Of a stretch of DNA of 64,000 nucleotides, positions 52,190-64,000 are shown piece after piece (position 1 is the stretch's first letter; every line of letters begins with the position of its first letter). This stretch comes from Karalla daura (Eukaryota; Chordata; Actinopteri; Chaetodontiformes; Leiognathidae): positions 15,269,791 through 15,333,790 of the forward strand of contig CM055207.1 in NCBI GenBank assembly GCA_029224185.1. Reading direction: 5' to 3'. The translations under genes were made by a program, and so were the position numbers. The notes under the pieces are model-generated. The model was given only the letters and a program-made list of their open reading frames with translations, had not been told where the DNA came from and did not search any database.

Positions 52190-53000
52190 GCCGTCTCTCC
52201 ATCCCAGCGTTGCCAGTGGCCCCTCTCCCCCTCCCCTCCCGCCCCGTTGCGATCCCCCCTCTGAAGCTCCGAGGCGGCGGCCAGTGAAGCCTCCCAGCCG
52301 ACACACCCAGATCACAGCGAGGGGTGGGGTGGTGGGGGTGGGGTGGGGGGTTTGGGGGGGGAAACCAAAAGTCAACCTGCAAACCGACACAAGAACCACC
52401 AATACTGTCTCAGTACAAAGATGTATATAGTATCTATGGTTTAAAACCTATTTATAACACTTTTTACATACATGTACATAGTTTTTGTGTTGCCATGTCA
52501 ACAGATACTCGAATGGGCTTTGTATTAGCTGATTAAGTGCCTTGTGTTTGTTTGTAATGATGAAGTAATTAGACGCTGCCTTGTGTTTTCCGTTTTCGCT
52601 GCCTTTTTCGTTTCAGTAATTGCCAAAGATTATGTCAAGAAAAAAACGGAAAAAAAATTCTGAAAGTATATTAACCCAAAAAGTGCATGCGTAGGAATGG
52701 ACGGTTGGGAGAGGTTTTTTTTGATGGCCTGGCTTTGCGAAAAGAGTGGTAACATCCATGGGCGTAGCAGAGCCGCGAAGTCTTGCAAGCCTCAGTGTTT
52801 TTATTTTCGGTGTTTTTCTATCTCTCCTTTTCAACAAAAGATGGTGCTATGTATTTATCATTCCTGTCACTGATGCGGAGTTACTTGTTCGGGGTCAGAC
52901 GGCTCGCCCTGAATCAAAGTGAGAGTCAGACGGAGGTGCACTGCTCCTGCGGGGAGCACGGCCCGTGTCGCCGTTCCTTTCTTATCAGCTACTGTAAAAG
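52190..53000 (+). other. pmp22: pmp22 3' UTR, end uncertain
   Basis: GT/G-rich start (52320-52361), then AU-rich sequence with a miR-29 8-mer at 52842-52849. There is no AATAAA close by. The first reasonable signal is ATTAAA at 54164-54169 with GT-rich sequence after it, which would make the UTR about 2 kb; an earlier variant signal is possible. Confidence 0.5.
52842..52849 (+). promoter_or_regulatory. pmp22: miR-29 8-mer target site in pmp22 3' UTR
   Basis: TGGTGCTA is a perfect 8-mer complement of the miR-29 seed, 653 bp after the stop codon. Repression of mammalian PMP22 by miR-29a through its 3' UTR is known. That this site is in the mature fish transcript is inferred. Confidence 0.6.
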
Positions 53001-55223
53001 ACAACGACAGACGGTCTGGGCGGGGTGTCGATGACGTCTCAAGTCACGTGGAAAGTCAGTATTATTCCGCAGATTTGCAAGGAGCTTGAGCGCCGTGAAC
53101 CGACCCTGTGCGAGCTTTAGTTTTGCTTCGGTTGCCTGTGTTTCTTTTGGCCTTTTTGCTGTCCCTCGCGTGAAAGGCTGTCAAGGTCCCGGAAAGCTCA
53201 ATTTAGCGGAACACCATCATGACGACAGATCGGAAAGGCGCGCGCTTAACACGATTACAAACAAATGCCGCCAAGTTGAAGCCATATACTGCAAACGGGA
53301 AACACCAGACCAATTTGCATTTTTTGCAATTTGCAAAAGAGCGAGGTTTGCGGTGACGACGCAAGCGTCCGTCTCACATACTTGAAGTTTGACGTGCTGC
53401 AGCCTCTGCCCGCTGGCGCTGACGTGTGCTTCTCTTCCTCTGCATCAAACACACTGTTTCTGTGTTGTGCATAACGGGTGTCGGTGGCAATCCAGCCCAA
53501 AACGCTCAGTAACGTACTCGATAAAGCTACTCTCACTCACATTACGCAACGCCGTGTACTCGATCTGCGCTGACAAGTGATGCACGCGGGGCTAGAAAGT
53601 GAAGCTTAACGCAGCGTTCGCCTCGCGCCCCTTCAAGAACGCGCGCCGCGGGAGAGCCGACGGCGAGCGGGGGTTGGCATCAGGGCGAATCCGCTGTGAC
53701 CGACAGTGGCTGCAGGTTCGCACGCCGCAGGTCCGCCTCGCGGCGTGCCGTCACACGCTGGCAGATCAAATGAGCGAGGGACCACGATGCCGGACATCCG
53801 AAACGCGCGGCTAGCGTTTCAGCATCGACAGCGTCGGGAGTCGGAGGACTCGGGGGGGGGGGGCGTGCCTTGCGGGTCCGTACCCCGGACTGCGGGGCCC
53901 CGCGGAACGGAGCCCTGTTGTGATGTGTTGTGATGTGTTTGCCCGGGAGCCCTCACCGGTTGGCCTGCAGCGTGTGGTCGGCATTGAGGCCCCCCACGCG
54001 GGTCCAGTTAGAAGAGGCAGCCTCTGATGACGACTGCCCGACCGTCGCGCGCGTGCGTGCGTGTGTGTGTGTGTGTGTGTGTAAAATTCAAGCGTCTGTG
54101 CCAGGTTTACGCCCACACTTCCAACTGCTCTCGGTGTTACTAAAAGCTACTTTGAGTTTAATCATTAAAGGATGTTTCTGACCACCATGCCCGAGTTTAT
54201 TATTGTGTGCGTGTGTGCGTGCGTCCTTTGATGATGTACGCGCAATCCGATCCATCTATGGGGAGGCAAAACAGACGGGCGGCTCAGCTGCCACGACCGG
54301 CGCTCGCAGATCGCAGCTAATGGTTTGTGATGACATCAACAGTCAGCTCGTAGCCAGCTCCCCTGGGCGGGGCCGGCGAGAGGAGTCCAGGTCTCCTGCC
54401 ATGAAAGAGTACACTGAGGCGCGGGATTCCTATTGCAGGCCCGAGAGGTCGCAGCCTCCCACTGCCTCCCCCTCCAACATACTCGCGCCGGGTGAGATGG
54501 GGACACTGAACTCTGCCCTGCATGCGTGCTCGTGCGCTCTTAATTGGGCTATGGATCTCTGGGAGACTCCGAATATGTGCGCACATGCTTTGTTTTTTCC
54601 TCTGACGTCACAGTTTTGTCACAGCGTCGGGACACGTAAGTTGACACGCGAGTCCCGACCTGAAAATCTCGACACACTGTGACCATTTGCAGGTGCCGTT
54701 TATTCCCTGTGTAACGTTGCCATCTGCTGGACGTCTAGAGTAAAAGCAACATAGTTCCTGTGAGTTAACAAACACTGCCTCTGTGTGGCACAATCAGAGC
54801 ACTGCAGGTGATAATGCTTGACCTGGTCTCCCGGGCAGAGCAGGTAATTTTGTTGTTTCCCCATTCAAATGCGTTAAACCCCATTAATTCTAAGTGCCAT
54901 AATCATGCCGGGTCTACAACCCCCAGCTTGTTCGCGTGGGTGGATCCCCTCCGCCATTAGCACGGGATAGAGAGGTGATCCCTCTCACTTGTCTCCCCCT
55001 AATGAGGAGCGCCTCCGCCTCCAGAGCCACGTTGATGAAGCCTTCTACGGCACAACACATCATCCCGGGGACGGAGACGGAGGACAAAGGCCCGATCTGC
55101 TTTTGACGGATTGTTTGATGTTTTCAGACAAAACAAAACGGGATCAGACAAAACAAGTACGGAGCGAGAGACAAGTCCATTCTAACTGATCCGTATGTGT
55201 GTGTGTGTGTGTGTATGTGTGTC

Positions 55224-55285
<62 letters not shown>

Positions 55286-58200
55286 TCATCTCTGCTAGTG
55301 TCAGCAATATAAAGAGAGATCATACCTGAATGAGCAGGTTTTCAAGCAATCACATAAAGAAATGCCTGTAAAAAAAAAATGAGTTTCTCTGTCCAACAAA
55401 ACAAGGGTAACAAGGTTTGACTCCAAACTGGCTCCCGTCTCTCAAATCTCTTCTCCGACATACGAAGTGACCGCGTCCGAAGCGGCTGAACCTCCACACA
55501 TACAAACGTACAAAGGCGGCGCGTGCTGGCCGCAAAGCAGACACCGGACGTATTCGTCACGTCACGCCGTGCAGCACCAGTCTGGAAACTGAACCGAACC
55601 TCCGGTTCGCCTCCGGGTTCTGCCGCTACAATCGAGAACACCTGGCATTTCTGGACTCCCTGCTGTTCGACAGTAAACCCCGTGGTGGGGGCGGAGGAGT
55701 CGGCGCCCTCCCTCGCATTGACTGATACGTACGATTACCCCTCTGCTTAATGGGCGTCTGGGGGCTCCACACACCATCGCTTTCGCCGTCACAGGGTCAA
55801 AGACGAGCTTTCAAAACAATCGCTTTTCGCGTCAACGCCAGAAAAACACTCCCCGTCTCGTCACGTCACATCCAACGTCACCATCGCCTCCCGCACGTCT
55901 CCCCACCCCGTTTTTTGGGGGTGTTTTTTCGTTACGCCCGAGCCCACTGGGAGATGATATTTTCCCATTTCGGGAGCACAATGAGGGGGATGCAAGCAGA
56001 CGGTCCACCTTAATCTATCACAGCCCCTTCAAGGGTGCAGGGGCGCGCGGTGACAGGCACAAAATCGCAGGGCCGGTGGGGAGGAGGGCAACAGAGGCAA
56101 TTAAGGCTCATGAAATGCAAATGGCGCGTTATGGAAGGGGGCCGGGGCTTGAGGAGGAGGGCTCAGCCTCCTCTTGCCTCGCTGCCATCTGCTTGCCATC
56201 ACCAGCGGCGGAGGAACCTCTGGCTCTCGGTAATTTGTAGCCTCGATAATTTTGTCCCTCGGCCGGGGGAGGAGGAAAGCGACGTGGAGGACGAAGGGGG
56301 CCGAGGACGCGCAGCTGGCTGAGATTAGATTTAGATTAGCCGCTCGGATCACACGGAGATCTGACCTCTCGCACCTTGGCGCGGGCATAAACACAGTGGC
56401 GCGTTCACACGCGAGCACGCGTTCATGCGCAGCCAATGCGCGCGCACGCACACACACGCTCGCAGCAGCAGAAATTCGCTGGGGCTTCACACACAATGCT
56501 TGCCTGTGTTCCATCAAAGTTGACCCTGATCTAAGGTGTACCTCAGGCCCAGCGGGTCCATAAATCCCAGAGGACGTCTGGAGGTTAGCTAGGAACATGA
56601 TCCCTGGACGCTGGGGGCCGAGCTATAACCCCCGAGAGCTGGTTTGGGACATAACTTTCCCTGGAGCGCAGCGTGTAGGGGTCAAAGTGGACACTATGAG
56701 TTTTCTTTTTTTCTGCCTCACCCCCCCACGGTGACAACAAAGCCATTCATTTTGTCATGTGCACTATGCGGACATTGTTGAACCTTGGGCCTTGATGCTT
56801 TCCGGTCCACGTCATTCCCCAAAATCAAGGCTGGGTCAAGGTCATCAGCACGCAAGGCCGACCTCTGACCCCGTGGGCGTCCATCACGCTCAGGAAATAA
56901 AGCAAGGATCGGCAGCTAATGTAGTCAAGGACTAAATCAACCTCAGCTTCCACCATACATCACAATCGCTTCTGCCTACGCACACGGACAGCAAGGCTCT
57001 AATCGCTTTACGGCCAGAGGCCCAGGCATGGTCAGACAGACTGTGGTGGATTCGGAGCAAGTTGTCTGAATGTGTCTCTCGGTCTTTGAACATGGGTGGA
57101 GGGGTGACCTTAGGGCCAGCGAATGCATCTTTTAGCAGCTGGGGACCATCAGGGAGCATGCGATAGCCAACAAAACGGCTCGGCCTGCCCCATGAAACCG
57201 AAGTGGTGCCTGTAACGCTGGTATGGATGCGGAGGTCGAGCCACGCGCATTTTTGAGCCGGGAGGATTTCTTTAAAGGTCGGCCCTTTTTCTTTTTTTTT
57301 TCCCCCTGCCTTCAAACCCGTCGGAGGGGCGATCCAGCTTAATGCAGATCACATGCGCAACGGCACAAACGACAGGGGGCCACGCCGACGCGAAATCAGA
57401 GTTTCGATGCAGCCCCGGCCCTCGGGAGGGGGCGCGGCGGGAATCCCCGGGCTCCGTATCGAGTGAGGCAGGCGGTGGGCCGTCGCGATCCTGGCGTTTG
57501 AAACCCACACCGGTCACAGGATTGCAAGCTGGGCCGGGCGAAAAGAGCGGAGAGAACGAGTCAGGCCCGTCCTCGGGCAGACCGAACGGGCCGGCTCTCT
57601 GCTCCGTGCGGAGAGACAGGCGGACGGCTCTCGTGAGATCCACTAAAGCCCCGCACTGGCCGGCCGGACGGCAGTGAAAGCCCTCCGAACAGGGTGGATG
57701 CAGCCTCAGAAATTCCCCGGGCAACAGCACCAGGCCTCCTATGAGAACTGAACGCTGGGCAGCCGAGTTATTCGGAGCCGAGCCGCATTTTAGACTTTGA
57801 CGGCGCTGTTCGCTGGGGGGGGGGTTACGCGGATTCCTCTTTTACGATCGCTCCGTCCCACCCGGCCGTGGAGCGTGCACAGACGCGGAGCAGACACTGA
57901 GGAGACGTGTCTGCACGCACACGCGTGTGCAGACGGAGAGCCATGGGCAATAACATGGAGCGACCGCAACATTGGGGACTTGACATCCGAGCGCAGCAAG
58001 CTCTCTGCCCCATCGCTGAGGGCAGTGGGCCGTAAATCAGCCGCGTGGAGCAGGGGCAGACAGCTATACGAGTCGGAGACGAAGCCGCCGGGTCTGTCCT
58101 GCGGATGACAAAGAATCAGGGGATCGAATGGCACCTCGTCTGCACGGAGCAGCACAATGTGCGTTTATCTCAGCAGTGCTCGGCTCAAACTCCAGGCCCA

Positions 58201-59500
58201 GGAATCTCGTCGTGCCTTTTTCAGGCTCCAGCTCTCCCTCCGTCCCAACCTGTTCGACGGGTTTCGCGATCTCAGGGAGAACGCCATCGTCACAATATCC
58301 CGTCTGCTTCAAAAGCACCACTGATTCTGAGGCCTTTGTCTGAATGGCGAGTGTGAGTGTGAGCTCTGCTGCCACCGTCTGGACAGTGCGTGTGAGAGCA
58401 GCGAATGTGACGAATCTGTACCGGGAAGCCAAACAAAGCATGTCCTAGAGAACCTTAAAGGACACCCTTCGATGAGCATCCAAGTGATTTATTTACAGCT
58501 TTGAAATACGCGCACACACAACTCCTAATTATGATATCACTCTTCCTCTGAATGACAGAAACACGGAAAGGTTCCGAACAAAGAGAAGAGCAGATCTTTT
58601 TGTCTTGAGAAACACAGAGATTCTGACCCAGGAGCTAATGAAACTGCGATTAGCGAACCTTAATTAGCCGGCCGCTCTCCGGTCTCTCGCTCGTCCGGAA
58701 ATCAGCGTCGGCGTGCGCGGGAGCGGGGGGGACGGCGCGATTAGCAGAACAAAGACGAACGCCGTAATCCGCTCTCAGTTGGAGTGTCTGCCGCGGCCCG
58801 TCGGGAGACAGCGAGCCCGGCCTGGCGGCGCTGGGGAATGCCGAGGGATCCTGGGACAAAGGAGCGAGGAGATAGGACGGATAAGACGGCACGCCGTGGC
58901 AGGAACATCCGCTGCAAGAGGCCATGCAGCGTTACGCATGCATGGCAGCGGAACAAAGGGAGAACACGCATGCACGTTCATTCATACAGTCCACAGGACT
59001 CCAATGCAAATTGAAAGTCCAGCTCGGCTTAATCCCTAATCATATACGTTTGTGGTTTTATATTGCTGACACTAGCAGAGATGCTGCCACTGCTTGTACC
59101 ACTTGCCTGCCCCAAGCACTGCACTCAACAGTAAGAAGGTAAGAAAATATCCCTCATCTACCACCTGTTTAAGTCACGAATTTAAGTTCTATGGCTACCA
59201 TCCAAAACCGATTGTTGAATTTTCATTTTGGTGTGCCTTTGGTCTCCAATCCCAAAAAAACAACCACTGATAAATGCTTTTGCGATCTATGTTCAGCCAA
59301 CCGCGTTTTGGAATGAAAAAATGTTTCACACGTTTGCGGAGGTCAAATTTTCAAAGGATGCTTATCTGTTTTGATTATAAATCACACTCTGGGCAGCACA
59401 GGGAGGGATTTGCAACCTCTGAACACAACAGAGTGTGTACTTCATAGGTGGAATTCTTTTGTACAGTGGATCATCTATCACAACGACATGTTGATGGGCC
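53001..59500. other. Downstream of pmp22: no gene seen, possible regulatory blocks
   Basis: CpG-rich stretches at about 53590-53920 and 57400-58060 alternate with AT-core blocks at 54840-55060, 56085-56260 (containing the octamer ATGCAAAT at 56115-56122) and 58620-58680 (TAATGA, GATTAG, TTAATTAG). A compound GT/TA/GA microsatellite lies at 55194-55285. CCGTGGGCG (56871-56879) is close to an EGR site. No coding frame recognised. Confidence 0.5.
55194..55285. repeat. Compound GT/TA/GA microsatellite
   Basis: GT repeat, then TA repeat, then GA repeat in direct succession, downstream of pmp22. Confidence 0.94.
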
Positions 59501-59520
59501 GTGGTCAGATATATGTCTGC

Positions 59521-59524
<4 letters not shown>

Positions 59525-59585
<61 letters not shown>
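59525..59585. repeat. (TG)n microsatellite, about 30 units
   Basis: Uninterrupted TG tract. It is complementary to the (AC)n tract 136 bp downstream. Confidence 0.96.
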
Positions 59586-59587
<2 letters not shown>

Positions 59588-59720
59588 GGTCCTGGGTTCT
59601 GCAAGGGACTGTTGGTTTGTCTAGCCCCCTGTTGGCCTGACCCTCAGAGCCTGCATAAAAACCTCTCACCCTTTCCTAAAAACACTGTTGCACTTGCAGT
59701 TCACAGCTGTAAATCAAGCA

Positions 59721-59725
59721 CGCAC

Positions 59726-59801
<76 letters not shown>
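59721..59801. repeat. (AC)n microsatellite, about 40 units
   Basis: Nearly perfect AC tract, followed by a further GC/AC tract at about 59881-59930. Open frames reading Thr-His or Val-Cys repeats here are artefacts. Confidence 0.96.
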
Positions 59802-59804
<3 letters not shown>

Positions 59805-59809
59805 TGGAT

Positions 59810-62800
59810 AATGTTCACACCGCCACCACTCACAGAGTCTTTTCCGTAGACCCGTGCAACATCGGGGAATTCGGAGGATACGCGCGCGCGCACACACACA
59901 CACACACATACACACACATGCACACACCTCGGCGCCTTTCTGCTTTCTTTGCTCTCCCCCTCTATTACTCCTGTCACAATCGGACGCCATATGGCAAACA
60001 TATTCCTCCGGTTCATTGGCTTTTACGGCTGTCGTTTAAAGAATGGGCTGCGGCTCGGTCGAGGGGTGTTCCGGGGGGGGGGGGGGGGCAGTTTGAAGGG
60101 CATGATAATATAGTCTGCCCTCAGTCCATTAGAGCGCCTCTATTTCTATTAGTGCAGTCGCTGGGCTCCCTGGGACCGTTGAGACCCTGGTTAATTAGGA
60201 AAGAAAAACACGACGCACACGCCGTGGTTCGAGGCCCAGTAGATCGCTCGCCGCCACCAGTTGGTTTCGCACCCCGGCGCTCGCGCCCTGGGCATCGGCT
60301 CCTCTCACGCGCCACTTGACGACTTGACCGCGGCTAACTGCGCTTCGCCGGGAGGCTGGGCAATTACGCCGAGGGGGTGGCCGAACGGGAAGCGGTCGCG
60401 GCGTGCTTCCAGTGTCTTGATCGCACGTGAAAGTGACTTTGGGACAAAACGAATCTACTCCACGTCCAAAGTTAATGGTCCACGCCCAGCGGAGGTGTTA
60501 ACATGAGGATATTTGCAGCAGTGTTTTCCTTTACTGGCAGGGAGCGATGACTCAGCAACATCCAGAAACGCTAAATTTCCTCTTCGGGCCTTCAACCGAC
60601 GAAGAGCAGGGCCTCTGGTGACAGCCCTCAAACCGACGAGTCAACCTTCTCCTCCTTCTTCTTCTTCTTCTTCTTCAGAAAAGAGCCGCCTCGACGTCAG
60701 AGAAAGGCCAAAACACGACGGGCCGAAACGTAATCCTCGAGGCGCTTCACGCCCATTCGGTCCGTTCTGCAAGGTGGCGTTTAGAGTTCGCCCTCTCTCT
60801 CCTCTCCCTCCGCGGGCTTTCTTTTACGGCATGCTGTAAGTCACTCGGACGGCGTCCCGCACCCCGCTGCTGGCCCGCATCTGGACGGCATCCGGGGGTC
60901 ACCCGAGTCGGCCTGACAAGCGCTGAACCATCTGGAGACTTCCTCCTTTCGCACCGAGAGCTCGCCGCGGAGAGGCGTGATGGGGGGGGGGGGGGGGCTG
61001 CCACGGGAAAGTGAAAAGGTGGGGGCGGAAGGCACGAGGGTGAAAAATGTGGCGGAGGGTGGCTGCATTTGAAAAAGCGTGTTTGGAAAATGTTGGTAGT
61101 TATCACACTGCATATTCAGCCACTTTAGGGCCACTCCATCCAATCATGCTGCACTTAAAAAATGAGAGGCCATCAATTGAGAATTCCTCTCCGTCTACCG
61201 GCTTGGTCTATTAACCACTTTTGGATAATGGGAGCGATTAGACATCGGCATGCCCTGTTTTCTATGCCATCCCATTCCAAAAACATCCTCCTCTCCCTCT
61301 TGAATTGCATTCAATCCTGAACAGGTCCCTCTCTGTGTTCAGATCTGGCAAAGGGCTACGGCGAGGGGTGAGGAGTCGAGAGAAACACCCCGCACCGCAC
61401 GGAAAACAAGTGTCCTCGAGAGAGGATGATGCTGTCTTAGCGAGCGGGTGGAGCGCCAACACAAAACGAGGCGGCGGGGAGGAGGGGGGAGTAACATCAC
61501 GCGGACAAAAGATGGAGAGAGGAGGAGACTCTCGGCGCTACTTGAAAAAACACTCGAAAGAGCGAGAGGAGCGGAACCCCCGGGGTGGACGCAGTGCTCG
61601 GGATGAGGGATCCGGCAACAGGAAGCAAACGAGGCCCTGTGAAGTGCGTCGGCCTCAAAAGGATGGATGGCGGGATGAGGGGGGATGTTGTCGGGGCAAA
61701 GGGGCGAAGGCGGGGAGGGGAGGGTGGGGATACTATCGAGTGATGAGGAAGTGAGGGCAGGAGGCGAAGGGCGGTCGAAGGAGGGGGAGGCGATTGTGGA
61801 GCGCAGCGTCGTTCGTCTCAGGTGCGAGCCGCAGGACGCTCCAGGATGCTGCACGCAGAGCCAATCGCGCCGCGGGAGGCGCAGTCACTGAGGGCTATTG
61901 TTCCACGTCTGCCGCGCCTCCCGGTGTAATTAACGAAATCATTAGGGTCCGGGGGGACGGAGAGATGGCGTTAAAACAGCTCGTATTACCTCATCGCTCA
62001 AAGTCAGTGAGGGAGATTGCACGTAGAAGTGGAACACTGAAGCAGATGGACGGCTGGACTGTTGGAAATATATGACTTGTCAAAGCTTAACTTGACAAGG
62101 GGGCATTCTCTTTAATGGGGGAAATCGCTTCAAAGGAGTTTGCACAGTCATGCAGTTAGTGTGCGTGTTGCCTCTGTGTCTCTATCTTAGGATCGCAGCC
62201 GTCTGCACAAACTCGACCTGAGGGGTTGTGACCAGGCCAGGCCCGATCCCGACATGCTCAGTTTCATGTCAGAATCCAGTCCGAACTTCATGCCGTTTGT
62301 TACCCAGACAATAAGTTCTTCAACCTACGTCCTGCCCTGCTGGGGTTTACGTATCCAACAACGACTTCCCTATTAACTTTCCCGTTTTCCTTTTGACGCA
62401 ACTTCTATGGACAACCCTCCGTGCAATCGCACAAGATCTTTGGTTGAAGGACAGGAAATTGTCAATGCAGCTCATGTCCTTCATTTGGGAGGAATCAATA
62501 GGAGCACTCGGTTCATTCACTACTGAGCTACAGTTAAACGCACTGGGGCCCCGGGAAGCGCTTCTCATTAACAGAAACTAGCTTTTAATGATGTCCCATC
62601 TCATTTAGACTGATGATGCGCATTGATCCTTTTCGCTGCCCGTTGACAGCCCCCCCTCCCCCCGTTTGACCTTTGCACCCAAAGTTACAGTGGTTAAACT
62701 GTAAGCTCGCCGGAACAGTTTTATAGGGGGGGGGTCGCGCACCGTGCATCTGCCTCCGTGGGGCCACGCATGGAGGAGAGGAGGAGGTGGAACACTGGGC

Positions 62801-64000
62801 AGGAATGAGCGGGAGGATGATAACGAGGAGTCGGGGAAGCCGGAGGTCAGCGATAAGTCTAACGAGAGATGATGAGGGCGCGATGACGTGGCTGATGTTG
62901 CACTCTCTGCCCTCCCTCTATCTTGGGGCACTGTCTCCCAGCTGATCCCACAGGCCCCCCGTTTCTGCTCCCCTGGACGCGGCTCCACCCTCCCCGGTGG
63001 TCCGCCATAGCCTGCAGGCAGCGGTGACAAATGACTGACAGAGCAACTTTGCTGTCCGTGTTCGGGGAGCCCATGAAGGTGCTCGGTGGTCATTATAGAT
63101 GACCGGGGGCGTTGCAGAGGAAACCCCCAGATGACCTGGCCTGCGTGCCCTCGGCTCACCTCTTTATATGCTAATGGCTCCACGAGGCTGTCTGATGTGC
63201 TAATTTGTAACAGCTTGGCCAATCGGTGGGGAGCGCGACCGTTGCCGTGGCGCCACTCCCCCCCCGTGCCAGGACGGGCTCCGGAGGCGGCAGGTGGACA
63301 GCAGGGCTGCGTGGTTCCCGCCCGGCCGCCTCACCTCCATCATCTGGCTGTGTCCAGCTTCCACATGTCGCGACCCCCCCCCCCCCACCCCGGACAGTCA
63401 CTGCGGAGGAGTCTCCCTCCGTTTTGTTGTGAAAAACCACAGAAGAGCACCATTGTCTGGTGTCAAACGGGAACAAATTTGTCGCACCATGCGGAGTTGA
63501 CATTTTCAGAGGACAGCCCAGCAGGCCTGAAATGGCTCATTTTCTACCTTGCTGAGCACGAGCTTCATTAAGAAAAAAACAAAACGAAACAAAACAAAAG
63601 AAAAAAAACCCATTGAACTCCTCGTCGTTTCGAAAACACGTTCATTAAAGTCTCACCACTGGGAGAATCCGACTGAGACTCCGGTCACGTCTGCAAATGT
63701 GTCGCGCAGACACGGAGCAAACACAAGCAACAGCAACAAAGCACAGATGATTGAGACGCGTTAGAAAAAAGAAAAAAGCCCTCGACTTGAACACGCACGT
63801 AGGGAACACAATCGTTCACAGTCGTTTTTTAAAGGCATCATTGAAACCAGATGCCCTGTGCGCCACTGTTTGTTTAAAGCTTAAGCACGTTTGGACACTT
63901 TAATCCTTCGAACTCACAGTTCAAGTCTTGCCTTGCCTGAAATCTTCAAGGCAAACAAATGTAACATCGAATAATTGACTAAAAGGTGATACCACTTACT
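59810..64000. other. Window end: no gene seen
   Basis: CpG-rich at 60.0-60.9 and 61.4-61.9 kb, with G runs at 60074-60088 and 60982-60997 and a TTC repeat at 60656-60678. AT-core blocks at 61150-61280, 61920-62010 and 62500-62640 (TTAATGATG, CATTTAGACTGATGATG) could be conserved elements. The last 450 bp are AT-rich with A runs. No coding frame on either strand resembles a protein I know. Confidence 0.45.

Noticed and set aside
51752..52402. 216-codon open frame on - opposite the pmp22 last exon
   Set aside because: Antisense shadow of a GC-rich coding exon and UTR; no recognisable domain.
59612..60319. 235-codon open frame with Thr-His repeats
   Set aside because: It reads the (AC)n microsatellite; no family resemblance outside it.

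Overview
This is nuclear DNA from a vertebrate, almost certainly a ray-finned (teleost) fish; I cannot name the species. The reasons are three multi-exon vertebrate genes with GT/AG introns, short introns for sidekick and tektin genes, abundant (CA)n, (CT)n, poly-C and poly-G tracts, CpG-rich introns, and two 100-N runs that look like scaffold gaps. I found no prokaryotic operon, CRISPR array, recognisable transposase or RNA gene.

All three genes are on the + strand. (1) About 1-23.2 kb is the 3' part of sdk2 (sidekick-2, a synaptic adhesion protein). Sixteen extracellular exons (954-12551) cover the end of one fibronectin type III (FN3) domain and seven more. Two cytoplasmic exons (15201-15330 and 20926-21348) end in the PDZ ligand SFV. 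The exons for the last FN3 domains, the transmembrane helix and the juxtamembrane segment are absent, and an N gap lies in that interval. Five single-base indels in homopolymers or beside them lie in three consecutive exons (8.27-9.89 kb). (2) About 23.2-34.4 kb is intergenic. It has an AT-rich half, a CpG-rich promoter-like block with a candidate first exon near 26.75-27.16 kb, and a second N gap. (3) 34.5-39.7 kb is tekt3 (tektin-3, a ciliary/flagellar microtubule inner protein): seven coding exons, 486 codons, intact, with an RFX X-box-like site upstream. (4) 39.7-47.1 kb is intergenic and repeat-rich. (5) 47.1 to at least 52.9 kb is pmp22 (peripheral myelin protein 22): a TATA-type non-coding first exon, four coding exons encoding 157 aa, and a 3' UTR with a miR-29 8-mer. 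(6) 53-64 kb has no gene I can support. It holds microsatellites, CpG-rich stretches and several AT-core blocks that could be conserved regulatory elements.

The genes do not form one pathway. The order tekt3 then pmp22, in the same orientation, matches the human 17p12 (CMT1A) locus. sdk2 is on 17q in human, so its position next to tekt3 here reflects an arrangement different from human. I found no undescribed biological system. The strongest second-look items are the broken sdk2 model, the miR-29 site and (CT)n acceptor of pmp22, the tekt3 X-box, and the unassigned CpG promoter at 27 kb. Teleosts often keep two copies of sdk2 and pmp22; which copy this is (a or b) cannot be told from the sequence alone.
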